DNA of 64,000 bases from Verrucomicrobiia bacterium (lineage in GTDB: Bacteria > Verrucomicrobiota > Verrucomicrobiia > Limisphaerales > JADLHS01): the NCBI GenBank assembly GCA_011525685.1, contig WYBW01000062.1, positions 62,001 through 126,000 on the forward strand, in the 5' to 3' direction. A model generated the notes under the pieces. It was not told where the DNA came from. It saw only the letters and a list, made by a program, of their open reading frames with translations, and did no database searches. The stretch's first letter is position 1. Each line of letters opens with the position of its first letter. Below are positions 37,021-46,369 of the stretch, one piece after another. A program made the position numbers and the translations under genes.

Positions 37021-37752
37021 GATTCGCTCGTTGCCATTTGTTGACCCCGGTTTCCGCGGACGATTTTCCACCGTCCGCCACACCAAGGGATACGAGTCAG
37101 CGACCAGGAAAGTTACCGCTTTTCGCGGCCTCGCCGCAAGCCCACCCGGGCCTGCCGGGAACACCGACTTTCCAGTCGGCGCTTCCCGCCGAGCCTTTCG
37201 CCGAGATCGTGCCGCGCCGGGCGCGGGTTTTACTCCACGCGGCAAGTGCGCCGGTTGGAAAACCGGCATTACGCCTTGGCGGCTCATGCACCTGTTAATG
37301 AGACAGGCATCCTGCCTGTGCGGCGGGAGACAGGCTGGAAGCACTGTCCCACCCAATCCAGCCTAGCGTGGTTCTAGGGTTCAAAGCCCGAAGCTATCAC
37401 AGAGGGAAATCTCCGGCCAAGCGGCCCACTGGACGCAGGCCGGGTGGTCATAGCGCGACCGCCGCCACCGCAGCTTCCCCTGAAACGGAGCGTTTTTTTG
37501 TGTATAAATTCGCCTTGCGTTTGCAAGGGTAATCCCTATGTTGCCCCCGCCTGAACGCCGCGGGTGCGGACGTTCGTCGCGGCTGAGAAACGAAAGTCAA
37601 CGAACAACCTAACAACCGCCCTGGAGTATTTCAGGGTCAACCTCCGTTGCCGCTGCAACGTCTGGTCCGTTAGGCAATGGAGTCTTCGCTGTCCCGCCCC
37701 GCGCGGGATGACCAAGCCTCCCGGTCAACCAAAAAGTCACAAGCGTCTGATT
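37021..37752. repeat. 732-base non-coding region with several unrelated palindromes, upstream of rpsA
   Basis: Small perfect hairpins lie one after another: CCGACTTTCCAGTCGG near 37164, GCCGGTTGGAAAACCGGC near 37250 and ACAGGCATCCTGCCTGT near 37303, followed by GGGAGACAGGCTGG. They look like fragments of different interspersed repeat families. Closer to rpsA there is TTGCGT-N16-TATGTT at 37515-37542, a weak promoter candidate, and AAACGGAGCGTTTTTTT near 37482, a weak hairpin with a T-run. The open frame upstream of the rpsA start has no S1 similarity. Confidence 0.6.
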
Positions 37753-39423
37753 ATGCTCACGATGGAAGAAGCCCTTCGGCAAAGCACGGTCCCCATCCGG
37801 TTTGCCGCGGGTGAAATTGTAAAAGGAAACGTCATCGAAGTCCGCCCCAAGGAAGTGCTGGTGGACATCGGTTACAAGAGTGAAGGAGTCATCCCCGCGG
37901 TGGAATTCGAGGACATCAAGACCGTCAAGGTCGGGGACGAGGTCAACGTCCTCATCGAAAAGCTCGAAGACAAGGAGGGCATGGTCGTGCTCTCCAAAGA
38001 AAAGGCTGAGTTCAAAAAGAACTGGGAGCGAATCCTCACCATTTGCAACGAGGGCGGCACGATTCAAGGCAAGGTCAAATCCATTGTCAAAGGCGGTCTG
38101 CTCGTCAACATCGGGGTCGAAGCATTCCTGCCCGCCTCACAGATTGACGTCACCACCCCCAAGAACCTGACCCAATACGTCGGCAACACCTACGATTTCA
38201 AAGTCGTCAAGATCAACCAGGAGCGGCAGAACATTGTCCTCTCCCGCCGCGAACTCATCGAACAGGAGCGCTCGGAACGCCGCCAGAAGCTTCTCGCCGA
38301 CATGGTGCCGGGCGACATCCGCAAGGGCACGGTCAAGAACATCACCGACTTCGGCGCCTTCATTGACCTCAACGGCATTGATGGACTGCTCCACATCACC
38401 GACATGAGCTGGGGGCGCATCGCCCATCCTTCGGATGTCTTGAAAGTGGGCCAGGACATTGACGTGGTTGTGCTCGATGTAAACCGGGAAAAGGAACGCG
38501 TCAGCCTGGGCCTCAAGCAGAAGATGACCAACCCGTGGAGCAACATCGAAACGAAGTATCCCGTGGGCGCGAAGGTCAAGGGCAAGGTGGTCAACCTCGT
38601 TCCCTACGGCGCTTTTGTGGAATTGGAGCCCGGCGTCGAGGGCTTGGTGCATGTCACCGAGCTCTCCTGGACCAAGCGCGTCGCCAAACCCAGCGATGTG
38701 CTCAAGGCCGACCAGGAAGTCGAAGCGGTCGTGCTGGGCATCAATCGCGACGAACAGAAGATCAGCCTTGGCATTCGCCAGCTTGAGGCCAATCCCTGGG
38801 ACAGCGCCGAGCAGAAGTATCAGCCCGGCACGCGCGTCAAAGGCAAGATTCGCAACCTCACCAGCTATGGCGCGTTCATCGAACTGGAGGAGGGCCTGGA
38901 CGGCATGATTCACGTCTCCGACATCTCCTGGACGCGCAAGATCAATCATCCCAGCGAAGTCCTGAAGAAGGGGGACGAAGTCGAAGCCGTCGTGCTGGAG
39001 GTGGACAAGGCCAACCAGCGCATCGCGGTTGGCATCAAACAATTGTCCCAGGACCCGTGGGAGAACATTGACCAGTATTACAAGGTTGGCGACCTCGTCA
39101 CCGGCCAGGTCACCAAGCTGGCGAGCTTCGGCGCGTTCATCGGCCTGCAACAGGACATTGATGGCCTCGTCCACATCTCGCAAATCAGCGAAGACCGCGT
39201 GGACAAGATCAAGAACGTCCTCAAAGCCGGCCAGGAGGTCACCGCCCGCGTCATCAAGATTGACAAGGGCGACCGCCGCATCGGCCTGTCCATCAAGGCG
39301 GCCAACTACTCGCAGGAACAGCTCAAAGCCGAGCAAGCCGTGCTCGACGCGCTCAAGCCGGGCGAAGACCTCGTGGCGTTGCAACACGCCTTCGACGCGG
39401 CCGACGAGGCCAAGCAGGACTGA
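37753..39423 (+). CDS. rpsA: 30S ribosomal protein S1
   Basis: A 556-residue RNA-binding protein with six S1 (OB-fold) domains at about residues 18-88, 105-172, 190-260, 276-347, 363-434 and 450-521. Typical cores are GTVKNITDFGAFIDLNGIDG, GKVVNLVPYGAFVELEPG and GKIRNLTSYGAFIELEEG. It brings mRNA to the 30S subunit. Start chosen at ATG 37753 (MLTMEEAL); MEEAL four codons in is also possible. A hairpin terminator follows at 39459-39490, so rpsA is probably transcribed apart from tyrS. Confidence 0.96.
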   Translation: MLTMEEALRQSTVPIRFAAGEIVKGNVIEVRPKEVLVDIGYKSEGVIPAVEFEDIKTVKVGDEVNVLIEKLEDKEGMVVLSKEKAEFKKNWERILTICNEGGTIQGKVKSIVKGGLLVNIGVEAFLPASQIDVTTPKNLTQYVGNTYDFKVVKINQERQNIVLSRRELIEQERSERRQKLLADMVPGDIRKGTVKNITDFGAFIDLNGIDGLLHITDMSWGRIAHPSDVLKVGQDIDVVVLDVNREKERVSLGLKQKMTNPWSNIETKYPVGAKVKGKVVNLVPYGAFVELEPGVEGLVHVTELSWTKRVAKPSDVLKADQEVEAVVLGINRDEQKISLGIRQLEANPWDSAEQKYQPGTRVKGKIRNLTSYGAFIELEEGLDGMIHVSDISWTRKINHPSEVLKKGDEVEAVVLEVDKANQRIAVGIKQLSQDPWENIDQYYKVGDLVTGQVTKLASFGAFIGLQQDIDGLVHISQISEDRVDKIKNVLKAGQEVTARVIKIDKGDRRIGLSIKAANYSQEQLKAEQAVLDALKPGEDLVALQHAFDAADEAKQD

Positions 39424-39458
39424 GCCGAAAGCAGAAACCGGCAGGCAGAATTCAGCAC

Positions 39459-39490
39459 AGGCGGGCCGGCAACGGCCCGCCTTTCGATTT
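39459..39490 (+). terminator. Hairpin terminator after rpsA
   Basis: AGGCGGGCCG, loop GCAA, CGGCCCGCCT, followed by the T-rich TTCGATTTT. Perfect ten-base-pair stem. Confidence 0.75.
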
Positions 39491-39530
39491 TCGATTGGCG
39501 GCAGGAAGTTGCCCATCTAGCTTCGTCGTG

Positions 39531-40808
39531 ATGAACATTCTGGAAGAAATGCAGTGGCGCGGTTTGATGGCCGATTGCACGGACACGGCCGCGCTGACCC
39601 AACGCACCGCCACGCCCATCACTCTCTACTGCGGCTTCGATCCGACTGCGGAAAGCCTGCACGTGGGCAATTTGGTCCCGTTGCTGGGTCTGCGGCGATT
39701 CCAATTGCACGGCCACCATCCCATCGCCGTCGCAGGCGGCGCGACTGGCTCGATTGGTGATCCCAGCGGCAAAACCACCGAACGCCAGTTGCTCACCAAG
39801 GAGGTGCTCGACCGCAACATCGCCAGCGTGAAAGTGCAGCTCGGGAAACTCCTGGACTTTGACACGAAACAAAACCCCGCCCGGCTCGTGGACAATGCGT
39901 CGTGGACGATCAACGTTTCGTATCTGGATTTTCTGCGGGACATCGGAAAGCACTTTTCTGTCAACCAGATGGTCGCCAAGGAAAGCGTGCGGGCGCGGAT
40001 GGAGGACCGCGAAGTCGGCATCAGCTACACCGAATTCAGCTACATGCTGCTTCAGGCATTTGACTTCTACGTGCTGTGCCGCGACCACCACTGCGAACTC
40101 CAGATTGGCGGCAGCGATCAATGGGGCAACATCACCGCGGGCATTGATCTGTGCCGCAAGAAACTCGGCAAGACTGTTTACGGTCTGACCCTTCCCCTGA
40201 TCACGAACACGGATGGCTCCAAGTTCGGCAAGACCGCGGCCGGCGCCATCTGGCTCGACCCCAGGCGGACCAGTGTCTATCGCTTTTACCAGTTCTGGAT
40301 CAACACCGACGACCGTGACGTCGTCCGCTACCTGAAGTTCTTCACGTTTCTCACGCGCGAGGAAATCGCCGCCCTGGAGGCAAAGCACGCCGCGAACCCC
40401 GGGGCGCGCGAAGCGCACAAAGCACTGGCGAAGTCCGTGACCGATCTGATTCATGGCGCGAGCGCCACTGTCGAAGCCATGCGCGCCAGTGAAATTCTTT
40501 TCGGAGGCAACCTTGATGGCATCTCCGAGAGCACTTTCAATGAAATCGTCGGCGAAGTGCCCACGAAAGAAATCGAGAAAGCCAGACTCGACGGCGCCGG
40601 CCTGCCGCTGGTGGAATTGCTCGTCCACGCCGGCCTCTGCCCCTCAAAGGGTCAGGCGCGAAAGGACATCGAAGGCGGCGGCGTAAATCTCAACAACGTC
40701 CGCGAAACCGGCGCCACCCGCAGCGTGACGACCCGCGATCTGCTCTTCGGCAAGCATATCCTGTTGCGGAAGGGGAAGAAGAATTACACGGTGATCAAGG
40801 CGGTATAG
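39531..40808 (+). CDS. tyrS: Tyrosyl-tRNA synthetase
   Basis: A 425-residue class I synthetase. The HIGH-type motif is HVGN at residues 44-47, after CGFDPTAESL. The tyrosine-binding region YSYMLLQ-like appears as YTEFSYMLLQAFDFYVL, with QIGGSDQWGNI following it. The KMSKS-type loop is KFGKT at residues 231-235. The C-terminal S4 RNA-binding domain starts at PLVELLVHAGLCPSKGQAR. Start chosen at ATG 39531 (MNILEEMQWRG), which matches the usual TyrRS N-terminus. Confidence 0.97.
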   Translation: MNILEEMQWRGLMADCTDTAALTQRTATPITLYCGFDPTAESLHVGNLVPLLGLRRFQLHGHHPIAVAGGATGSIGDPSGKTTERQLLTKEVLDRNIASVKVQLGKLLDFDTKQNPARLVDNASWTINVSYLDFLRDIGKHFSVNQMVAKESVRARMEDREVGISYTEFSYMLLQAFDFYVLCRDHHCELQIGGSDQWGNITAGIDLCRKKLGKTVYGLTLPLITNTDGSKFGKTAAGAIWLDPRRTSVYRFYQFWINTDDRDVVRYLKFFTFLTREEIAALEAKHAANPGAREAHKALAKSVTDLIHGASATVEAMRASEILFGGNLDGISESTFNEIVGEVPTKEIEKARLDGAGLPLVELLVHAGLCPSKGQARKDIEGGGVNLNNVRETGATRSVTTRDLLFGKHILLRKGKKNYTVIKAV

Positions 40809-40812
40809 AAGG

Positions 40813-43485
40813 CTACCGGGCTTTCCGCTTCAACTCGGGATGGTCGCGGTCGAATTGGTCGAACCACCACTTCTCCTCCGGGTAGGCACGGCGGATGGCG
40901 CTCGCGCGTTTACCCAAGTGCTTCAACCGATACAACTCGAAGAGGCCGTACGCGCCGCGCCGCGAGCCTCGCGAAGTCTGCTCGAGCAGGTCAAAGTAGC
41001 CCGCCACTTCCTTGCTCGAGGACCTGTCGGGCGGCAATCCAATCAGGTGGCGGCGCAAAGCCTCCCAACATTCAGCATACGCGCCCACCAGGACCCTGCT
41101 CCCCGGTTGGTCAACCCGCCGGGCTGCGTCCCGCGAGGAGGAGGGAGACGAGGGCCCGACCTCCTTGAGCCTCCCGTCCAGAATCGCCGTCAATTCGTTC
41201 AGCCAGGGCGTGGCATCGGCTTCAGCCAGCTTGGCGACGAACGCCTCGTGGAATCCGGGTGTGTCGAGGTTTCCCTTGAGCATTTCCGAAACCCGGTCGG
41301 GACTGAATTTAAGCAGTGCATTACCCGCGTTGGTATGCACCGGTCCTGCGGTGTCCGCATAGAGGCTGGCCAACACGGGCAGCAGCCGGTCCAGCCTGCC
41401 ATCGCCGATCACCGCAGCCACCGTGGCTCGAACTTGGGCAGAAGCGTCTGCCGCCAGTTCACGCAGTGCCGCCTCCGAAAAGTCACCGGGATAATCCAGC
41501 AACAGGCGCGCGGAGGCCGCCCGCACCTCCTCGGCTGGATCACGAAGCCAGTCGCGCAACTCGCTTTGCACGGCGGGCAGGCGGGTGTTAGACAGTACTG
41601 CCATGGCGGCAGCTCGCCGCGAGGCCGAAACCGTGCTGTTCGCGGTTTCGATCAGCGCCTCAGCGTGGGCAACTACTTGGATGGCACATTCCGGAGCAAC
41701 GTTGAAACAGCCGATGGCAGCGATGGCCACCTGGTCATTGACATTCGTCAGGAGCGGCCTCGCGGCGTTCATCACGTCCTCGCGTTTGAAATCACGGCTG
41801 TTTTCCCAGGTTTCACCGCACGACCCGGCCATCTTGCCCAGGCGCTGAATGGCATAAAGCTGGTTGGTGGAATTCGTGTCGTTGAGCAGGAGATTCAATT
41901 CAAACCAATGAGCTTCCTTCACGGAAAGACCCGCGATCGGGCGTGCGTCCAGAGTGGCCGTGATCGCTTCGGATTGTCCCGTTGTTTCTACCGGAGTGAA
42001 CTCATTGGGATGATTCGACGAGCCACCCAGGAAAGGATCCCGAATCCCCTTGTCGGTCTTTGTGGCAAAGATCAGATAAGAACGCCCTGCCTCCAGCTTG
42101 TAAGGCGGCCCGGTAGCGAAGCCGCTCGCAAAGATCCCTCCCGGACCGCCTTCGGGAAATCTTCCCACTGCACTGGCCGATTTGGCTGGCTCGCCATAAT
42201 GCTTGAGCACGATTTCATCCGCTGGGATGTCGCCCTTGAGCACCGAAATCACTCTAAGTTTCGTTCTCGTTTCCGAAACGCCCACCCGCAACAGGCTCGT
42301 ATTGGTCACCGGTTCACTGGCAAGCACTTGGGCTTTGCAAACCAGGTCCGCCTTGGCCGCCATGATCTCCAGCGGACCGCGCAGCGGGACAAACACACTG
42401 GGCGGCAACTTGCCGGTGGTGATCGCCACGCTGAATTTGTTGCCGGCGGCGATGGCCACGACATTGCTCAACCCGGCAGGGACGGAAAGCTGGCCGAAAT
42501 CATTGTTCCCCCAAGCCACGACCGTCCCGTCGCATTTGAGCGCCAGGCTGTGGGCGTCACCCACTGCGATCGCGATGACCTCATTCAGACCGGCGGGCAC
42601 GTTTGATTGTGGTGACAAATCCCTCCCGAAAGCCACAACCGTGCCGTCATTCCGGAGCAGCAGGCAATGCTGTGGCCCGCCGGCAATGGCGACCACGCCG
42701 TTAATGACACGTCCATCCACTCTCAGTTCCCTGCCCACAGCGTAGTGAACCGCTGCCACCATGTGCTTCGTCGGCACGACACCTTCAATCGTGCCGGCTG
42801 AAAGGACAGCGTAAGAATCATGTGATCCGGGAGGCCTGCCAATGAGATAGACCACCGTGCCGTCGTCCCTAAGCACCAGCGGTAAGCCGGCTGCCGAGGC
42901 GAGAGCCACAGCATTGCTGAGAATCGTTCCTTGAATAGTGACCAAGCTGAAGAGCGGCGTGATCCTTGGCCCGACGTAGCTCCGGTTCAGCGCCAGCACG
43001 AGGCCGCTGCGCTTCAAAACCAGGTAGCCGGCGCCATAAAATTGATCGCTCCCTCGGATGATTGCAGTCACGTTGCTCAAACTGGCAATCGCCTTGGCGT
43101 CCTCTTCCGGCATGTCCCAGCCGACCACGGTGCCATCATTCAGGGACACCCAACTGCAAATCCCATCAGTCCCGAGTGAAACCGCATTGCTCACTGCGGG
43201 CGGGAATTCAATTCTGCCCAATTTGATGACCCTGCCGTCAGCAAGCGCGAAGGCCTTGTCCCCGCCCGCCGCCACCGCGACTGCGTTGCCGACGATTTGG
43301 TTGTCACGAATGACGACACCATTGGTTTCAAAAGAGAATCCGCGGCCCAGAAGTCCGCCCCGCCCCCACCACACAACCGTGCCAGCCGGCAAGTCCGCGC
43401 AAAGGACCGGCTGCGGGAGAAGACAAAGCACCGCCAGAGAGAACCTCCAGAATTTTCCCACCCTGGGCATTTGTTCAGCCTTCAT
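40813..43485 (-). CDS. Secreted RCC1-repeat / HEAT-repeat fusion protein (copy 1)
   Basis: A protein of 890 residues from ATG 43485. The signal peptide is WRFSLAVLCLLPQPVLCADL. Residues about 30-365 form an RCC1-like beta-propeller, with units such as ALKCDGTVVAWGNNDFGQ followed by VPAGLSNVVAIAAG. A middle domain (about 370-540) has cysteine and beta-strand-rich segments. Residues about 540-760 contain HEAT-like repeats (RRAAAMAVLSNTRLPAVQSEL, VRATVAAVIGDGRLDRLLPV). The C-terminal part ends in a basic helix. No catalytic motif is visible; the architecture suggests a surface or periplasmic binding protein. It is a tandem paralogue of the next gene, 39 bases apart. Confidence 0.75.
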   Translation of the reverse strand: MKAEQMPRVGKFWRFSLAVLCLLPQPVLCADLPAGTVVWWGRGGLLGRGFSFETNGVVIRDNQIVGNAVAVAAGGDKAFALADGRVIKLGRIEFPPAVSNAVSLGTDGICSWVSLNDGTVVGWDMPEEDAKAIASLSNVTAIIRGSDQFYGAGYLVLKRSGLVLALNRSYVGPRITPLFSLVTIQGTILSNAVALASAAGLPLVLRDDGTVVYLIGRPPGSHDSYAVLSAGTIEGVVPTKHMVAAVHYAVGRELRVDGRVINGVVAIAGGPQHCLLLRNDGTVVAFGRDLSPQSNVPAGLNEVIAIAVGDAHSLALKCDGTVVAWGNNDFGQLSVPAGLSNVVAIAAGNKFSVAITTGKLPPSVFVPLRGPLEIMAAKADLVCKAQVLASEPVTNTSLLRVGVSETRTKLRVISVLKGDIPADEIVLKHYGEPAKSASAVGRFPEGGPGGIFASGFATGPPYKLEAGRSYLIFATKTDKGIRDPFLGGSSNHPNEFTPVETTGQSEAITATLDARPIAGLSVKEAHWFELNLLLNDTNSTNQLYAIQRLGKMAGSCGETWENSRDFKREDVMNAARPLLTNVNDQVAIAAIGCFNVAPECAIQVVAHAEALIETANSTVSASRRAAAMAVLSNTRLPAVQSELRDWLRDPAEEVRAASARLLLDYPGDFSEAALRELAADASAQVRATVAAVIGDGRLDRLLPVLASLYADTAGPVHTNAGNALLKFSPDRVSEMLKGNLDTPGFHEAFVAKLAEADATPWLNELTAILDGRLKEVGPSSPSSSRDAARRVDQPGSRVLVGAYAECWEALRRHLIGLPPDRSSSKEVAGYFDLLEQTSRGSRRGAYGLFELYRLKHLGKRASAIRRAYPEEKWWFDQFDRDHPELKRKAR

Positions 43486-43524
43486 CAAACCATCTTTGAT
43501 CTCTACCACAGACAGGGAACTGAA

Positions 43525-46176
43525 TCACTGATCTGGAATCATGCCATTTCTCGGATATCGTTCGTCAATCTTGTCGAAAAACTGGCTGATGCCGTAAACG
43601 GCCAATCCCGGCTCGTGCGCTTTTCGGTATTCTGCCGCACGTCGGTTCAGTCCTTTCATCCGATAGAGTTCGTAAAGCATTAGTGGCTCGCGTGAACCGC
43701 CGGTTCCCGCATTCTCCAATTCGCTCAGACAACCATCCAGCTTTCCTTCCGCAAACGCCGCAAATGGCAGGCCCTTCAGATGTTCATAGATCGTATTCCA
43801 GCACCGATAGTGGGCGCCTGAGAGAGTCATCAGTGCTCGATAATAATTCTCCTTAGGTTCGACTCCGCTGGTGTCTGCTTTCTCCCTCGTGCGCATTCGC
43901 CGTGTTCGCAACACCTCCGTCAGATCGTTCAACCAAGGGCTGGCATCTTTCTCTGCGAGCTTGCACAGGAACTGAGCCCGGAAACCTGCGTCGTCAAGAT
44001 GGGCTTTCAGGATGTCCTCTGTCAGTGAGACGTCGAACTCCAACAGAGCGTAACCCGAGCTGGTGTGGACGTCCCCGACGCGAAGGTTCACGAGTCGCCC
44101 GCCATTCTGCAGGTTTTCCATGGTGAGCGGCGGGACCGGGTTCGTCGCGCCGAGGGGTTCAGAAAAAAGCTCCGCCAGAACCGGCAGGAGTTTTTCGATC
44201 TTCGCCTTTCCAATTACTTCTGCCACAGCCGCTCGTACTCTGGCCGAGTGATCCTCGGCCGCCTTGCCCAATGCCTGTTCACTTTCAGGCCCGCTGAAAT
44301 CAGGCAGCAGCAAAACGGCTTGGGCGCGCACTTCCTCATCAGTATCCGCCAGCCACCGCGGTAACGCTTCCCGCACTGCATCCAATCTGGAGTCTGATAG
44401 CGCGGCAATGGCCGCAAGGCGGCGTCGAATCGAGTAGCCTTCGTCCGCGCACTGGATCAGGATTTCCACGTAATGCACAAGTTGCGTTGAACAGGGCAAT
44501 CCGCTTCGGAAGCAATTGATGGCGGCGACGGCAATTGAATCGTTGGTGCTTGTGAGAAGGGGTTTGATGAGCTTCAAAACCTCCACCCGCTTGAAATCGA
44601 ACGACTGACGCCACCCGGCTTGCGGCCGGCACGCTTGACTCATCGAGTCCAAGCGCTCGATGGCGTACAGCACGTTGGTTGGGTCATCGTCGTGGAGCAA
44701 ATGGCTGAGTTCACCCCAATGGACCTCCCTTATCCTTCCCGCAACGGGCCGGGCGTCCAAGGTGCGCGTGATTCCATCGCGATAGGTCTGGCGAAACTCG
44801 TTGACTCGATTGGTCGCATCCTGCGGCGGGGAGTACAGATAATCAGGCTTGTCGAGCCTTGCTGCGAACACGAGATAGCATGCTCCTACCTCCAATTTGT
44901 GCCAGGACGGAGGCGAGCGACCGCTCCACGCCATTGGCCCGCTGGTGTTATGCCAGAAAATCAGCTCGTCGGTTTCTGGTTTACCTTTGAGAAGCGTGAT
45001 CACTCGGAAACGCGTGGCGTGAGGTTTTCCCCAATGTGGGAATGAGGCGTTGGTCATCGCTTCGCTGGAGACCACGCACCCCTTGAAGATCAAATCTGCT
45101 TCACGCTCCAGTTCCTCCAATCGGCCCCGCGGTGAAACGTACACGCTGGCAGGGATGGGGCCGGTCGTAATGGCTGCGCCGAACCGGTCGTCCGCCGCAA
45201 TCGCCACCACATTGGTCAAACCAGGAGGAACGTTTGTTTGCCCATAATGATTCCAGCCCCACGCGACGACCGTCCCATTGCTCCTAAGTGCCAGATGGAG
45301 TTGTTCGCTGACGGCGATGGCTGCCGCCTCCTGCAGGTGAGCAGGTAAATTGGTCACCCCGCGAACATTACCGCTCCACGCAACGACGGTGCCGTTGCGT
45401 TTCAGCCCAAGCAGAGTGCTTCTGTTGCGCGCCATGGCAACCACGTTCAGCACAGGCCAACCATCTACCTCGATAGGATTCAGCGACCCATAGTAGAATG
45501 GGGGACTGGTCGGCCCATGAGAACCGCCGTAACGATCACGCTCCAACGCAGACAAAGAACCATCTCGATGCAGGATCACAGGTGTGTCAGCCAAACCCGA
45601 GATGGCCGAGACGTTGGTCAACAGCCGCCCACCCACTTTGACAGGCAAGAATGGGCTTCCGTCGTCGAAACGCATTCCCATCAGCGAGCCATCACGCTTC
45701 AGTGCCAGATAGCTGCGGTAGCCGACCCACGCCACAGAAGCCACGTTGCTCAAACCACCGATCTGGTTGCTGGAATCCACGTCGTTTCCCCAACGAACAA
45801 CCGTCCCATCACGCTTGATCGCCCAACAGGAATTCCCTTCCACGGCAACGGAGACGACGTTGCTTAAGCCGGCGGGTACATCCAACCCTCCATACAAGTT
45901 GAGACCTAAGGAGAATACCGTGCCGTCGCTCTTCAACGCCAGCAAGGTTCCGTGTTGCGCAGCGATGCTGACGACATTGGTCAAGACTCCGTCGCTCGTT
46001 TCAAGGACGCCGTTGGTGGGGACCATGTGCGCACCGCGCCGCAGCACATCCATTCCCCACCACACGACCGTGCCAGCCGGCAAGTCCGCGCAAAGGACAG
46101 GCTGCGGGAAAAAACAAAGACCCGCCAGAGATAACCTCCAGAATTTCCCCATCCAGTCAGTTCGTTCAGCCTTCAT
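43525..46176 (-). CDS. Secreted RCC1-repeat / HEAT-repeat fusion protein (copy 2)
   Basis: A protein of 883 residues from ATG 46176, collinear with copy 1: signal peptide (WRLSLAGLCFFPQPVLCADL), RCC1 propeller (ALKSDGTVFSLGLNLYGGLD, ALRSNGTVVAWGWNHYGQ), middle domain and HEAT repeats (RRRLAAIAALSDSRLDAVRE, VRAAVAEVIGKAKIEKLLPV). The DNA around the start and signal peptide is nearly identical to copy 1, while the rest has diverged strongly. An insertion of about 30 residues (PPLTMENLQNGGRLVNLRVG) follows the HEAT block. A longer open frame to 46371 is unlikely to be used. Confidence 0.75.
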   Translation of the reverse strand: MKAERTDWMGKFWRLSLAGLCFFPQPVLCADLPAGTVVWWGMDVLRRGAHMVPTNGVLETSDGVLTNVVSIAAQHGTLLALKSDGTVFSLGLNLYGGLDVPAGLSNVVSVAVEGNSCWAIKRDGTVVRWGNDVDSSNQIGGLSNVASVAWVGYRSYLALKRDGSLMGMRFDDGSPFLPVKVGGRLLTNVSAISGLADTPVILHRDGSLSALERDRYGGSHGPTSPPFYYGSLNPIEVDGWPVLNVVAMARNRSTLLGLKRNGTVVAWSGNVRGVTNLPAHLQEAAAIAVSEQLHLALRSNGTVVAWGWNHYGQTNVPPGLTNVVAIAADDRFGAAITTGPIPASVYVSPRGRLEELEREADLIFKGCVVSSEAMTNASFPHWGKPHATRFRVITLLKGKPETDELIFWHNTSGPMAWSGRSPPSWHKLEVGACYLVFAARLDKPDYLYSPPQDATNRVNEFRQTYRDGITRTLDARPVAGRIREVHWGELSHLLHDDDPTNVLYAIERLDSMSQACRPQAGWRQSFDFKRVEVLKLIKPLLTSTNDSIAVAAINCFRSGLPCSTQLVHYVEILIQCADEGYSIRRRLAAIAALSDSRLDAVREALPRWLADTDEEVRAQAVLLLPDFSGPESEQALGKAAEDHSARVRAAVAEVIGKAKIEKLLPVLAELFSEPLGATNPVPPLTMENLQNGGRLVNLRVGDVHTSSGYALLEFDVSLTEDILKAHLDDAGFRAQFLCKLAEKDASPWLNDLTEVLRTRRMRTREKADTSGVEPKENYYRALMTLSGAHYRCWNTIYEHLKGLPFAAFAEGKLDGCLSELENAGTGGSREPLMLYELYRMKGLNRRAAEYRKAHEPGLAVYGISQFFDKIDERYPRNGMIPDQ

Positions 46177-46369
46177 CCAACCACGCTCGAGTTCTACCAG
46201 GTCACCACCATGGTAGTCCAGACCGTCCACAGTGGTGTGTTCGTCCCGGGACCAATGCGGCCTTCGGTTACTACAACGATGGGAACGAGGGGAAACCCTT
46301 TGACCGGCGGGCACGACTCTGTTCCACTGGCCCGCGAATCTTTCAGCCAGATGAGTTGACGAATCATTC

